Below, in pieces: positions 51,301 to 59,991 of a stretch of DNA of 64,000 bases (position 1 is its first letter; every line of letters begins with the position of its first letter). The translations under genes were made by a program, and so were the position numbers. The stretch comes from Lentzea tibetensis (lineage in GTDB: Bacteria; Actinomycetota; Actinomycetes; Mycobacteriales; Pseudonocardiaceae). The notes beneath the pieces are model-generated. The model was given only the letters and a program-made list of their open reading frames with translations. It ran no database searches and was not told the DNA's origin. Location of the stretch: contig NZ_VOBR01000016.1 of NCBI RefSeq assembly GCF_007845675.1, positions 142,360-206,359 of the forward strand, in the 5' to 3' direction.

Positions 51301-51645
51301 TACACCGACTTCCCGACTTCGGTGTCACCGCTGACCCGGCAGCACCGCGTCGACTCGCGGCTGGCCGAACGCTGGGACCTGGTGGCGTTCGGCGCCGAGA
51401 TCGGCACCGCGTACTCCGAGCTGACCGACCCGCTGGAGCAGCGACGGCGCCTGGAGTCGCAGTCGCTGAAGGCGGCCAGCGGTGACGTCGAGGCGATGGA
51501 GCTGGACGAGGACTTCCTGCGTGCGCTGGAGCACGGCATGCCGCCCACCGGCGGGCTCGGGATGGGCGTGGACCGGGTGCTGATGATGCTCACCGGCACG
51601 TCGATCCGGCAGACCGTGCTCTTCCCGTTCGTCCGTCCCCAGTGA
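48382..51645 (+). CDS. lysX: Bifunctional lysylphosphatidylglycerol synthetase/lysyl-tRNA synthetase LysX
   Basis: GTG at 48382 with GGAG upstream gives 1087 residues. About seven membrane helices occupy residues 1-240, followed by an MprF-like DUF2156 transferase domain (about 250-570). A class II lysyl-tRNA synthetase with OB fold follows from about 620 (SGMDPYPVGFS). Motif 2 (FELNRNFRNEGADATHNPEFT) and motif 3 (GLGMGVDRVLMMLTG) are intact. LysX charges tRNA-Lys and transfers lysine to phosphatidylglycerol, which lowers membrane charge and gives resistance to cationic peptides. A housekeeping lysS probably exists elsewhere. Confidence 0.94.
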   Translation: MALVARWKWKTASWIATVVQLAAVASLLRLILPEDSWFTGFTDTVGYWLGLPIDGNLFIALIFAVLGAALHRHKRAALWTLLLFEVLGLALALIILAIFVLAPEEVLEAGEQTDWPFIIGGLASSLVLVTLLWVVRDAFPARLARGAWRQALLTFAVGIPVLVAVGWGLTEVFPGALEQTTDKLVWAANQVTGEVIRLGRLDIPEGPQWLSILLGLGGTLVAIRALYVFFRGVRTQQLLGGGDELAVRKLLASDGEPDSLGYFATRRDKSVVFAESGRAALTYRVLGGVSLASGDPIGDEEAWPQAVERWLAEARTYGWVAGVLGASERGAQVYTDGGLKALEIGDEAILDVREFNLAGPERRSLRQAVSRVERAGYTTRVRRHSEIADDEMASILDLAQRWRGAETERGFSMALGRLGDPTDGRCVMVEAYDAAGDLRGLLSFVPWGRRGVSLDLMRRDRAAENGLNEYMVAQLAAAAGHLGVQRISLNFAMFRAVFEEGEKIGAGPVLRAWRQVLSLASRFFQLESLYRSNAKYDPSWEPRFLCYASTRALPRVSISAGIAEGFVPSLRSLLQRGKDRELQGSDIGSDFAARVAEIDALKVEPKQVRRPDQVRVRIAKLDRLRSSGMDPYPVGFSRSALLVEARERFGDEVSVTGRVVALREMGRLCFARLRDFSGELQLMLAVDQLGEDGLTAWKSLVDLGDHVGVRGKIGKSDHGEVSVLVDEWTMTAKCLHPLPDKRKGLADPEARVRQRYLDLVVNPDSAHLLKVRSDVVRGIREFLHQRDYLEVETPMLQAVHGGANARPFVTHINAYDMRMYLRIAPELYLKRLCVAGVDRVFELNRNFRNEGADATHNPEFTMLEAYQSYADYRTMLDLMRRLVQHAAVAAHGHEIAVRPEGEFDISGDWPIVPVYTAVSTALGTPVTPGTSVDELRSLLREADVTVNEDWDHGKLVQEAYDELVEPHTAGPTFYTDFPTSVSPLTRQHRVDSRLAERWDLVAFGAEIGTAYSELTDPLEQRRRLESQSLKAASGDVEAMELDEDFLRALEHGMPPTGGLGMGVDRVLMMLTGTSIRQTVLFPFVRPQ

Positions 51646-51652
51646 GGCGCGA

Positions 51653-53365
51653 TCAGCCTTCGCGCCACGCGTTGGTGATCGGCAACCGCCGGTCCCGCCC
51701 GAAGGCCTTGGCCGAGATCTTGGTACCCGGCGGGTACTGCCGCCGCTTGTACTCGGCCCGGTCCACCATGCCCACCACCCGGTCGATCAGCTCGGGCGAG
51801 AACCCGGCCGCGATCAGGTCGTCGTACCCGCGATCGCCCTCGACGTAGTCGTCCAGCACGTCGTCGAGCACCGCGTAGTCGGGCAGCGAGTCGGTGTCGA
51901 CCTGCCCAGGCCGCAGCTCGGCCGAAGGCGGCTTGACGATCGAGTTCTCCGGGATGGGCGGCTGCTCGCCGCGCTTGAAGGCCTCGTCGTTGCGCCACCG
52001 GGCGAGGTCCCACACGAGGGTCTTCAGCACGTCCTTGATGGGCGCGAACCCGCCGACGGCGTCGCCGTAGATGGTGGAGTAGCCGACGGCCAGCTCGGTC
52101 TTGTTGCCGGTCGCCAGCACGAGGTGTCCGTGCTGGTTGGACAGTGCCATCAGGGTCATGCCGCGGCACCGCGCCTGGATGTTCTCCTCGGCGAGCCCGG
52201 TCAGCGACAGCTGCGACACGAACACCGACACCATGTCCGCGATCGGCTCCACCGAGTAGTGCAGGCCGGTGCGCTGCGCCATCTCGTACGCGTCGGAACG
52301 CGAGTGGTCCGACGAGTAGATCGACGGCATCGAGACGCCGTGCACCGCGGACGCACCGAGTGCGTCGATGGCGAGAGCCGCCACGACCGCCGAGTCGATG
52401 CCGCCGGACAGTCCGAGCACGACGGAGCTGAACCCGTTCTTGCGCACGTAGTCCCGCAGGCCGGTGACCAGCGCGTGCCACACCTCGGCCTCGTCGGACA
52501 GCGGCTCGAAGATCCGCGGCGCGGGGAGCGGCGCGTAAGCGGGCACCGCCTCGGACAGCGCGATCCGCTCGACGGTGAACTCACCGACCGCACCGGACGA
52601 ATAGGAGCCACCGCCGGGCAGCGAGAAGTCCATCACCAGCAGGTGCTCCACGAACTGCGGAGCACGGGCCAGCAGCACGCCGTCCGCGCCGACGACCATC
52701 GAGTCGCCGTCGAAGACCAGCTCGTCCTGACCGCCGACGAGGTTGCAGTACGCCAGCGGCGCACCGGCCTCGGCGGCGCGCGACGCGACGAGCGGCAGGC
52801 GCACGTCGTCCTTCTTGCGCTCGTACGGCGAGGCGTTCGGCGAGATGACGAGGTCCACACCGGCCGCACCGAGCGCCGCGATCGGACCGCCGTCCTGCCA
52901 CAGGTCCTCGCAGATCACCAGGCCGACCTCGAGGCCGTTGATCCGCACGACGTCGAGCTCGTCGCCGGGCTTGAAGTAGCGCCGCTCGTCGAACACGCCG
53001 TAGTTCGGCAGGTGGTGCTTGTACTGGGTCGCCACGACACGCCCGCCGTGCAGCACCGAAGCCGCGTTGCGCGGGCCCGCGGTGTCGTGGTCGAGGTAGC
53101 CGACGAACGCCGCGACACCACCCAGCCCCGCGGAGTCCAAAGCCACCGCGAGATCCTCCAGCGCGGCACGGGAGGCGCGCGCGAACGAGGAGCGAATCGC
53201 CAGGTCCTCGACCGGGTACCCGGTCAGCACCATCTCCGGGAACACCACCAGGTGCGCCCCGGACTCAGCGGCCTTGCGGGTCCACTCGACGACCAGCGAC
53301 GCATTGCCGTCGAGGCCGCCGACGGTGGCGTTGACCTGGGCGAGCGCGATGCGGATCTGCGGCAT
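51653..53365 (-). CDS. nadE: Glutamine-dependent NAD+ synthetase
   Basis: ATG at 53363-53365 gives 570 residues. An N-terminal nitrilase-type glutaminase domain has the triad Glu in VFPEMVLTGYP, Lys in QYKHHLPNYGVF and Cys in VICEDLWQDGG. A C-terminal synthetase domain has the PP-loop LGLSGGIDSAVVAAL and the GNKTELAVGYSTIYGD motif. The enzyme amidates nicotinic acid adenine dinucleotide to NAD with ammonia channelled from glutamine. It is convergent with lysX (7-bp gap). Confidence 0.95.
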   Translation of the reverse strand: MPQIRIALAQVNATVGGLDGNASLVVEWTRKAAESGAHLVVFPEMVLTGYPVEDLAIRSSFARASRAALEDLAVALDSAGLGGVAAFVGYLDHDTAGPRNAASVLHGGRVVATQYKHHLPNYGVFDERRYFKPGDELDVVRINGLEVGLVICEDLWQDGGPIAALGAAGVDLVISPNASPYERKKDDVRLPLVASRAAEAGAPLAYCNLVGGQDELVFDGDSMVVGADGVLLARAPQFVEHLLVMDFSLPGGGSYSSGAVGEFTVERIALSEAVPAYAPLPAPRIFEPLSDEAEVWHALVTGLRDYVRKNGFSSVVLGLSGGIDSAVVAALAIDALGASAVHGVSMPSIYSSDHSRSDAYEMAQRTGLHYSVEPIADMVSVFVSQLSLTGLAEENIQARCRGMTLMALSNQHGHLVLATGNKTELAVGYSTIYGDAVGGFAPIKDVLKTLVWDLARWRNDEAFKRGEQPPIPENSIVKPPSAELRPGQVDTDSLPDYAVLDDVLDDYVEGDRGYDDLIAAGFSPELIDRVVGMVDRAEYKRRQYPPGTKISAKAFGRDRRLPITNAWREG

Positions 53366-53394
53366 GCACCTATCTTCTCCCATACGATCGGCTC

Positions 53395-54957
53395 GTGGTC
53401 CGTGTCTTGAGCGTGTTGCTCGTCATTCCATTGGTCGCCTCTTGCACCGCGCTCGTCGAGGGGACAGCCACGCCCGGCGTGTCCTTCGAGAAACGCGGAC
53501 CGGCAGGCACCGTCCCCTCGGGTCTCGACAAGTTCTACGGCCAGCAACTGGCCTGGTCGGACTGCGCGCCCTACGCCACCACCGGCTCCAGCAGACAGGC
53601 GTACGGCAGCCGCGCGAACGTCGAGTGCACGCGGATGACCGTCCCTCTCGACTACTCCAAACCGGACGGCGACACCATCGCCATCGCGCTGCTGCGGGTG
53701 AAGGCCACCGGCGAGCGCATCGGCTCACTCGTGGTCAACCCCGGCGGCCCCGGAGCGTCCGGCATGGCCGCCGCCGCGAGCATCAGTCCGGACTTCCGCA
53801 AGACCGATCTCGGCAAGAGGTTCGATCTCGTCGGCTTCGACCCGCGCGGCATCGGCGCGAGCGAACCGACCGTGAAGTGTCTCTCCAATCAAGAGCGAGA
53901 CAAGGAGCGATTGGACCTTGACGTGGACACCTCCGATGCTGGACTAGCCCAGACGGAGGAAGAGAACAAGGCATATGCCGAGAAGTGTGCGTCCGGTACA
54001 AAATTCGGGGCGTCAATGCTCGCCAACATGGGCACGCGGGACGTAGTTAAGGACATGGATGTCCTTCGTTCCGCGCTCGGCGACGCGAAACTGAGCTACG
54101 TCGGTTACTCGTACGGCACCCGCATCGGCACCGAGTACGCGGAGACGTTCCCCCAGAACGTCCGAGCGCTGATACTCGACGGGGCCGTCGACCCCACGCA
54201 GGACCAGCTGACGTCGCTGGTCGCGCAGGGCGCCGGGTTCCAGAAGGCGTTCAACTCGTTCGTCGAGTGGTGCAAGGGCAAGGGTGCCTGCCCCCTCGAC
54301 GGTGACGCCAACAAGAGTTTCCGCGAGCTCACCACGCCTCTGATCGACAAGCCCGCACCAGCTGGTGACCGCCAGCTGTCCTACACCGACGCCATCACCG
54401 CGGCCATCCAGGCCCTGTACTCGGAGCAGCTCTGGCCGTTGCTGCTCAACGGCCTGAACGAGCTCAGGCAGGGCCGGGGCAACACGCTCATGACGCTCGC
54501 CGACGCCTACTACGACCGCGACGGCGACGGCAACTACTCCACGATCACCGACGCGTTCAGCGCCGTGCACTGCGTCGACGACCAGCGCCTCACCGACAAG
54601 GCCGCGCTCACCGACGCGGCCAGGCGCTACAAGGAGGCCGCGCCGTTCCTCGACGACGGCAGGCCCGCCGGCGCCGCGCTGGACTCCTGCGCGTTCTGGC
54701 CCGCACCCGTCACCGGCGAGACGAAACCACCCAAGGCGGAAGGGATACCGCCGCTGCTGGTCATCTCCACGACCGGCGACCCCGCCACTCCGTACGAGGC
54801 GGGCGTCAACCTCGCGAAGGCGTTGAACTCCCGGTTGCTCACCTTCGAAGGCAACCAGCACACCGTGTTCCTGCAGGGACAGCAGTGCGTCGACCAGGCT
54901 GGCGTGAAGTACCTGATCGACCTCCAGCTGCCGGCTGACGGAACACGGTGCGCCTGA
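53395..54957 (+). CDS. Secreted TAP-like serine hydrolase (lipoprotein), Hip1/CaeA family, copy 1
   Basis: This 520-residue protein starts at GTG. It has a lipoprotein signal (VASCTAL) and an alpha/beta hydrolase fold with an alpha cap. The Ser nucleophile is in [14 protein letters not shown], with [11 protein letters not shown] as oxyanion motif, Asp in [13 protein letters not shown] and His in EGNQHTVFLQG. Relatives include Streptomyces tripeptidyl aminopeptidases (SlpD/SlpE) and mycobacterial Hip1, which act on surface proteins. It is followed by a paralogue overlapping by 1 nt (TGATG). About 180 nt near 53881-54060 are notably less GC-rich (about 56%) than the rest. Confidence 0.9.
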   Translation: MVRVLSVLLVIPLVASCTALVEGTATPGVSFEKRGPAGTVPSGLDKFYGQQLAWSDCAPYATTGSSRQAYGSRANVECTRMTVPLDYSKPDGDTIAIALLRVKATGERIGSLVVNPGGPGASGMAAAASISPDFRKTDLGKRFDLVGFDPRGIGASEPTVKCLSNQERDKERLDLDVDTSDAGLAQTEEENKAYAEKCASGTKFGASMLANMGTRDVVKDMDVLRSALGDAKLSYVGYSYGTRIGTEYAETFPQNVRALILDGAVDPTQDQLTSLVAQGAGFQKAFNSFVEWCKGKGACPLDGDANKSFRELTTPLIDKPAPAGDRQLSYTDAITAAIQALYSEQLWPLLLNGLNELRQGRGNTLMTLADAYYDRDGDGNYSTITDAFSAVHCVDDQRLTDKAALTDAARRYKEAAPFLDDGRPAGAALDSCAFWPAPVTGETKPPKAEGIPPLLVISTTGDPATPYEAGVNLAKALNSRLLTFEGNQHTVFLQGQQCVDQAGVKYLIDLQLPADGTRCA

Positions 54958-56501
54958 TGACAAAACGGCGTTCCCGAATCACCGCTGCTTTCTTCGCACT
55001 GGTAGTCCTCCTGAGCACGTCCACGTCGTACGCCTACGAGGACGGCAAGGCCGTCGCCGTCGGGCAACGCGGCATGGACCGGTTCTACAAGCAGGTCCTG
55101 TCGTGGGGCCCGTGCCAGCCGTTCGCCGTGGACGAGCGCAGCCGCTCCGCGTTCAAGCGCGGCGACGTCCAGTGCGCACGGCTGGAGGTGCCGCTCGACT
55201 ACGAGAAGCCGGAGGACCGCGCGGTCTCCGTCGGCGTGCTGCGCCGCGTCGCGTCCGAACCGCAGCGCCGCATCGGTTCGCTCGTCGTGAACCCCGGCGG
55301 TCCCGGCGGATCCGGCATGACCTACGTCGCCGGCATGATCGACCAGCAGAAGAACTCGGCCATCGGCAAGCGCTTCGACCTGGTCGGCTTCGACCCGCGC
55401 GGCGTCGGCGCCAGCGAGCCGCGCGTCCAGTGCCTCACCGACGCCGAACGCGACGAGCAGCGCCTGCGTCCCAAGGACGTCGGCGCCGACGAGACCGAGG
55501 CGCAGAACAAGGACTACGTCAAGAAGTGCACCGAGCGCACCGGCGTCGACGTGCTCGCGAACGTCGGCACGCGTGACGTGGTGCGCGACGTCGACGTGCT
55601 GCGCGCCGCGCTGGGCGACCAGAAGCTCAGCTACCTCGGCTACTCCTACGGAACGCGCATCGGCACGCTGTACGCGGAGACGTTCCCCAAGAACGTCCGC
55701 GCGATGGTGCTGGACGGCGCGGTGGCCGTGAAGCAGGACAAGGTCGCCGACGCGGCCCGCCAGGCACAGGCGTTCCAGGACGCCTTCGGCCGCTTCGCCG
55801 CGTGGTGCGCCCAGCGCGACTGTCCTATCGGGACGGACCCGGCGCTGGCGCAGAACCGGCTGGACATCCTGACCGGCGGGCTGAAGGACAAGCCGATGGC
55901 GGTCAGGGACCGCAAGCTGTCGCACTCCGACGCCCGCACCGCGACGCTGCAGGCGATGTACAGCGACCGCCTGTGGGAGACGCTGCTGCGCGGTCTGCAG
56001 GAACTGAAGCAGAGCCGCGGCGACACGTTGCTGCAGCTCGCGGACCAGTACCTCGGCCGGACCAACGACGGCTCGTACTCGCGCATCCAGGACGCCTTCA
56101 TCGCGATCCGCTGCATGGACGAGCCACCGGTGAAGGACCGCGCCGAGCTGGAGGCCAACCGCAGGCGGGTGCTGGAGATCCTCGGCAACGAGGACGCCGT
56201 GCAGACCGACGAACGCGCGCTCGGACCGTGCGCGTTCTGGCCGGCACCGCACAGCAGCGAGCCGCACCAGCCGGAGCTCCAGGGACAGGGACTGCCGCAG
56301 GTGCTGGTCGTCTCCACGACCGGTGACCCCGCGACGCCGTACCAGTCCGGTGTGGACCTCGCTGCCGCGTTGCGCGCCAGGTTGCTGACCTACAAGGGCA
56401 ACCAGCACACGGCGTTCCTGCACAACATCCAGTGCGTGGACGGCATCGGCACGAACTACCTGGTGGAGTTGAGGCTGCCGGAGGCGGACTCGACCTGCTG
56501 A
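54957..56501 (+). CDS. Secreted TAP-like serine hydrolase, Hip1/CaeA family, copy 2
   Basis: ATG at 54957 overlaps the upstream stop by one base, giving 514 residues; GTG at 54948 is the alternative. The signal peptide is of Sec type (STSYAYEDG), without a lipobox. The catalytic residues match copy 1: [27 protein letters not shown] and [11 protein letters not shown]. The two proteins are clearly duplicates, one lipid-anchored and one secreted. The 3' end overlaps the convergent MFS transporter gene by 46 bp. Confidence 0.9.
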   Translation: MTKRRSRITAAFFALVVLLSTSTSYAYEDGKAVAVGQRGMDRFYKQVLSWGPCQPFAVDERSRSAFKRGDVQCARLEVPLDYEKPEDRAVSVGVLRRVASEPQRRIGSLVVNPGGPGGSGMTYVAGMIDQQKNSAIGKRFDLVGFDPRGVGASEPRVQCLTDAERDEQRLRPKDVGADETEAQNKDYVKKCTERTGVDVLANVGTRDVVRDVDVLRAALGDQKLSYLGYSYGTRIGTLYAETFPKNVRAMVLDGAVAVKQDKVADAARQAQAFQDAFGRFAAWCAQRDCPIGTDPALAQNRLDILTGGLKDKPMAVRDRKLSHSDARTATLQAMYSDRLWETLLRGLQELKQSRGDTLLQLADQYLGRTNDGSYSRIQDAFIAIRCMDEPPVKDRAELEANRRRVLEILGNEDAVQTDERALGPCAFWPAPHSSEPHQPELQGQGLPQVLVVSTTGDPATPYQSGVDLAAALRARLLTYKGNQHTAFLHNIQCVDGIGTNYLVELRLPEADSTC

Positions 56502-57973
56502 CGCTGCCGTCCCGGCAGCAGAAGGGATCCGAGCGCGCCTGCCACGCAGATCGCCGCGGTGATCAGGAAGATCTCGTGGTACTCGGTGAGCAGCGCCTCG
56601 GTGAGCCGCCGCCGGTACTCGGCCAGCTGGGCCTGGTACTCGGCGGGCGGCACGCCGAACGGCAGCGGCGTGTTCAGCCCGGACGTCAGCTCCTCGAACC
56701 GGTGCAGTCCCCACGCGGACAGCGCCGCGACACCCACGAGCATGCCCGTCATGCGCGCCACGACGACGAACGCCGACGCGACACCGTGCGACACCGAGGG
56801 AACGACGCGCAGCACCGCGGCCGACAACGGCGCGATGACCAGCCCGAGCCCGAACCCGGCGACGGCCAGGTCGCGGTCCAGCACGAACGCGGACACGTCC
56901 GCGGGCCAGCGCGAGATCAGCACGTAGGCGACGGCCGCGATGCTCAGACCGGTGAACGACACCCACCGGTCACCCAGCCGCGCCGCCAGGAACCCGCCCA
57001 GCAGAGCGCCGACCGGCAGCGCGATCAGGAACCTCGTCAGCAGCCGTGCCGCGGCCGCGGAGTCCTTGAGCTGCACGGTCTGCGCGAACAGCTCGACGTC
57101 CACGAGCGTCACCATCAACGCGGCACCGGCGGCCAGCGACACCCCGAGCACCCCGAAGAACGGCGTCCAGCGCACACCTTCGGGTGACAGCAACCGCACC
57201 GGCGAACGCCGTTCCCACAGGACGAACCCGACGAGGACGGCCAGCGAGGCGCCCAGCACCGGCCAGCCCCAGGACGGCAGCACCGAAGTGGACGGATCCG
57301 GGTTGTAGAGCCCCACCACCAGCAAAGCCAGCGCCAGTGCGAGAAGAGCACCACCGACGACGTCGATCCGCACCGGCCGCTTCGTCGACGGCACGGTGAG
57401 CTGCACGATCACCATCGCGGCGACCGCGAGCGGGATGTTGACCCAGAACACCCACCGCCACGACTGCGGTTCCCAGCCCTCGAACAGCGGCCACGCGTTG
57501 AACAGCGACGCCAGCGCCACGCCGTACAGCGTGCCGAGCACGGAACCCAGCTCCTGCGCGGCACCCACCGCACCCAGCGCGGCCGACCTGCGGTGCTCCT
57601 CCCACAGGTCGGCGACCAGCGCCATCGTCACCGGCAGCAGCGCGCCGCCCGCGAGGCCCTGCACCACGCGCCCGGCCACCAGCAGCGGCATCTCGTCGGC
57701 CAGCGCGGTGATCACGGACCCGACGGCGAACCCGGCGAGCGACACGTGCAGCACGAACCGCCGTCCGAACCGGTCGGACAGCTGCCCCAGCAGCGGCATG
57801 CCCGCCACGTACCCGAGCAGGTAACCCGTGACGATCGGCGTCGCCTGCTGCAGCTCGTTCACCGGGATGCGCAGGTCGCGCACCATGTCGGTGAGCACGC
57901 CTACGACGACGTACGCGTCCAGCGCGCCGAGCAGGACGGCCGCGCCGGCCGCGATCAGGGCGAGACGCCTCAT
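56456..57973 (-). CDS. MFS exporter, P55 (Rv1410c) type
   Basis: This 505-residue protein has about 14 membrane helices. MFS motif A is [14 protein letters not shown], and a drug:H+ antiporter motif C region is [14 protein letters not shown]. It follows an LprG-type lipoprotein gene with a 4-nt overlap. This is the lprG-p55 arrangement known from mycobacteria, where the pair exports triacylated lipids and supports envelope integrity and drug tolerance. Its cargo in this organism is inferred. The 3' end overlaps the convergent hydrolase gene. Confidence 0.9.
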   Translation of the reverse strand: MRRLALIAAGAAVLLGALDAYVVVGVLTDMVRDLRIPVNELQQATPIVTGYLLGYVAGMPLLGQLSDRFGRRFVLHVSLAGFAVGSVITALADEMPLLVAGRVVQGLAGGALLPVTMALVADLWEEHRRSAALGAVGAAQELGSVLGTLYGVALASLFNAWPLFEGWEPQSWRWVFWVNIPLAVAAMVIVQLTVPSTKRPVRIDVVGGALLALALALLVVGLYNPDPSTSVLPSWGWPVLGASLAVLVGFVLWERRSPVRLLSPEGVRWTPFFGVLGVSLAAGAALMVTLVDVELFAQTVQLKDSAAAARLLTRFLIALPVGALLGGFLAARLGDRWVSFTGLSIAAVAYVLISRWPADVSAFVLDRDLAVAGFGLGLVIAPLSAAVLRVVPSVSHGVASAFVVVARMTGMLVGVAALSAWGLHRFEELTSGLNTPLPFGVPPAEYQAQLAEYRRRLTEALLTEYHEIFLITAAICVAGALGSLLLPGRQRQQVESASGSLNSTR

Positions 57974-58605
57974 GCGGGAGGCTGGATCGACAGGGACTTG
58001 TTGAACTCGGACAGTCCGATCTCGACCTTCTGCCCGCCGGTCAGCTCGAACAGCGCGCCCACCAGGCGGTTCTCCTTGTCCACCGAGAACTTCGCCTTCA
58101 CGTCGCCGCTGATGCCGGGCACCAGACCGGCCACCACGTCCTTCGGCACGGTCGCGTTGACGAGCGTCCGGTCATCGGCCGACTCGGTCTTCGCGTCCTT
58201 GGCGTTCTTGAGGACGTTCGCGACGCCCTTGTCCGGGTTCAGGATCGCGGTCGGGTCGTACACCTGGCCCGCGAACGCGGCTGGCAGCGTGGTGAAGCCG
58301 CCGGTCGGGCCCTTGAAGTACAGGTTCTTGTTGACGAGCACGTACTCGATCTGCAGCAGCTGCCCGCCGAACGTGACCTTGGCGTTGCCCTTCGAGTCAC
58401 CCGAGTTGGTGAGATCGCCGACAGCGTCCTTGACGTTCACGTCGGGCAGCTCGCCGTCCACCCGGATGGTGAAGTGCGTGCTGGTCACCGAGCGCATGGC
58501 CTCGGATGACTTGGACAGCACGGTTGCGCCGTCGGGCAGGTCACCGGACGACGTGCACCCGGTGAGTACTGCCAGCAGAGTGAGAACCAGGAAGCGGGCG
58601 GCCAT
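57970..58605 (-). CDS. lprG: LprG/LppX-family lipoprotein
   Basis: This 211-residue protein has the lipobox LTGCTSS. The mature domain shows the LppX_LprAFG pattern, a half-barrel with a lipid-binding cavity: [38 protein letters not shown] and a C-terminal [21 protein letters not shown]. The family carries acylated lipids across the envelope. The stop overlaps the P55-like transporter start, so the two are translationally coupled. It is divergent from glnA2 across 32 bp. Confidence 0.92.
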   Translation of the reverse strand: MAARFLVLTLLAVLTGCTSSGDLPDGATVLSKSSEAMRSVTSTHFTIRVDGELPDVNVKDAVGDLTNSGDSKGNAKVTFGGQLLQIEYVLVNKNLYFKGPTGGFTTLPAAFAGQVYDPTAILNPDKGVANVLKNAKDAKTESADDRTLVNATVPKDVVAGLVPGISGDVKAKFSVDKENRLVGALFELTGGQKVEIGLSEFNKSLSIQPPA

Positions 58606-58637
58606 GGCGTGATCCTAAGTGCTTTAGGCTGCGCCTC

Positions 58638-59981
58638 ATGGACCGCCAGCAGGAGTTCGTGCTGCGAACGCTCGAGGAACGCGACATCCGGTTCGTCCGG
58701 CTGTGGTTCACCGACGTTCTGGGTTTTCTGAAGTCCGTGGCGGTGGCACCCGCCGAGCTCGAGGGCGCCTTCAGCGAGGGCATCGGGTTCGACGGCTCCG
58801 CGATCGAGGGCTTCGCCCGCGTCTACGAGTCGGACATGGTCGCCAAGCCCGACCCTGGGACGTTCCAGGTGCTGCCGTGGCAGACGCCGGACGGCAACAA
58901 CTACTCGGCGCGCATGTTCTGCGACATCACGATGCCGGACGGCTCGCCGTCCTGGGCGGACCCGCGGCACGTGCTGCGCAGGACGTTGTCGAAGGCCAGC
59001 GAGGCCGGCTTCACCTGCTACGTCCACCCGGAGATGGAGTTCTTCCTGCTGAAGAACCTCCCGGCCGACGGCAGCGAGCCCGTGCCCGCGGACAACGGCG
59101 GCTTCTTCGACCAGACCTCGCACGAGACCGCGACGCACTTCCGCCGCCACGCCATCGAGGCGCTCGAGGCGATGGGCATCTCGGTCGAGTTCAGCCACCA
59201 CGAGGGCGCGCCCGGCCAGCAGGAGATCGATCTGCGCTACGCCGACGCGCTGACCATGGCGGACAACGTCATGACCTTCCGGTACGTGGTGAAGGAGGTC
59301 GCGATCACGCAGGGCGTGCGCGCCTCGTTCATGCCCAAGCCGTTCTCGGACCAGCCGGGTTCGGGCATGCACACGCACCTGTCGCTCTTCGAGGGCGACC
59401 GCAACGCGTTCTACGACTCCGAGGACCCCTACCAGCTGTCGGACGTCGGCAAGGCGTTCGTCGCCGGACTGTTGAAGCACGCCCGTGAGATCTCCGGGGT
59501 GACCAACCAGTGGGTGAACTCGTACAAGCGCCTCATCGTCGGCGGCGAGGCACCGACCGCCGTCTGCTGGGGCCACGCGAACCGTTCGGCACTCGTGCGC
59601 GTGCCGATGTACTCGCCGGGCAAGTCGTCGTCGCGCCGGGTGGAGATCAGGTCGCTCGACTCCGCGTGCAACCCGTACCTCGCGTACTCGGTGATCCTGG
59701 CCGCGGGCCTGAAGGGCATCGAGAAGGGCTACGAGCTGCCGCCGCCCGCCGAGGACGACGTGTGGTCGCTCACCGACCGCGAACGCCGCGCAGCCGGCTA
59801 CGCCAACCTGCCGCAGAACCTCGGCGAGGCGCTGACCGAGATGGAGAACTCGGAGCTGCTGCCCGAGGCGCTCGGCGAACACGTCTACGACTTCTTCCTT
59901 CGCAACAAGCGCACGGAGTGGGACGCTTACCGCCGCAGCGTCACCCCGTACGAGTTGCGCACACTCCTCCCCGTGCTGTGA
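58638..59981 (+). CDS. glnA2: Type I glutamine synthetase, GlnA2 class
   Basis: This 447-residue protein has the complete GS active site: GFDGSAIEGF, the metal/glutamate-binding HPEMEFFLL, the MPKPFSDQPGSGMHTHLSL ATP/glutamate region, and NRSALVRVP with RSLDSACNPYLAYS. The C-terminus reads MENSELLPEALGEHVYDFFLRNKRTEW and lacks the NLYDLP adenylylation motif of GlnA1, matching the GlnA2 class. In mycobacteria glnA2 also lies near Hip1-like genes. It could make glutamine or a related gamma-glutamyl amide. Confidence 0.92.
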   Translation: MDRQQEFVLRTLEERDIRFVRLWFTDVLGFLKSVAVAPAELEGAFSEGIGFDGSAIEGFARVYESDMVAKPDPGTFQVLPWQTPDGNNYSARMFCDITMPDGSPSWADPRHVLRRTLSKASEAGFTCYVHPEMEFFLLKNLPADGSEPVPADNGGFFDQTSHETATHFRRHAIEALEAMGISVEFSHHEGAPGQQEIDLRYADALTMADNVMTFRYVVKEVAITQGVRASFMPKPFSDQPGSGMHTHLSLFEGDRNAFYDSEDPYQLSDVGKAFVAGLLKHAREISGVTNQWVNSYKRLIVGGEAPTAVCWGHANRSALVRVPMYSPGKSSSRRVEIRSLDSACNPYLAYSVILAAGLKGIEKGYELPPPAEDDVWSLTDRERRAAGYANLPQNLGEALTEMENSELLPEALGEHVYDFFLRNKRTEWDAYRRSVTPYELRTLLPVL

Positions 59982-59991
59982 GGCCGATAGC

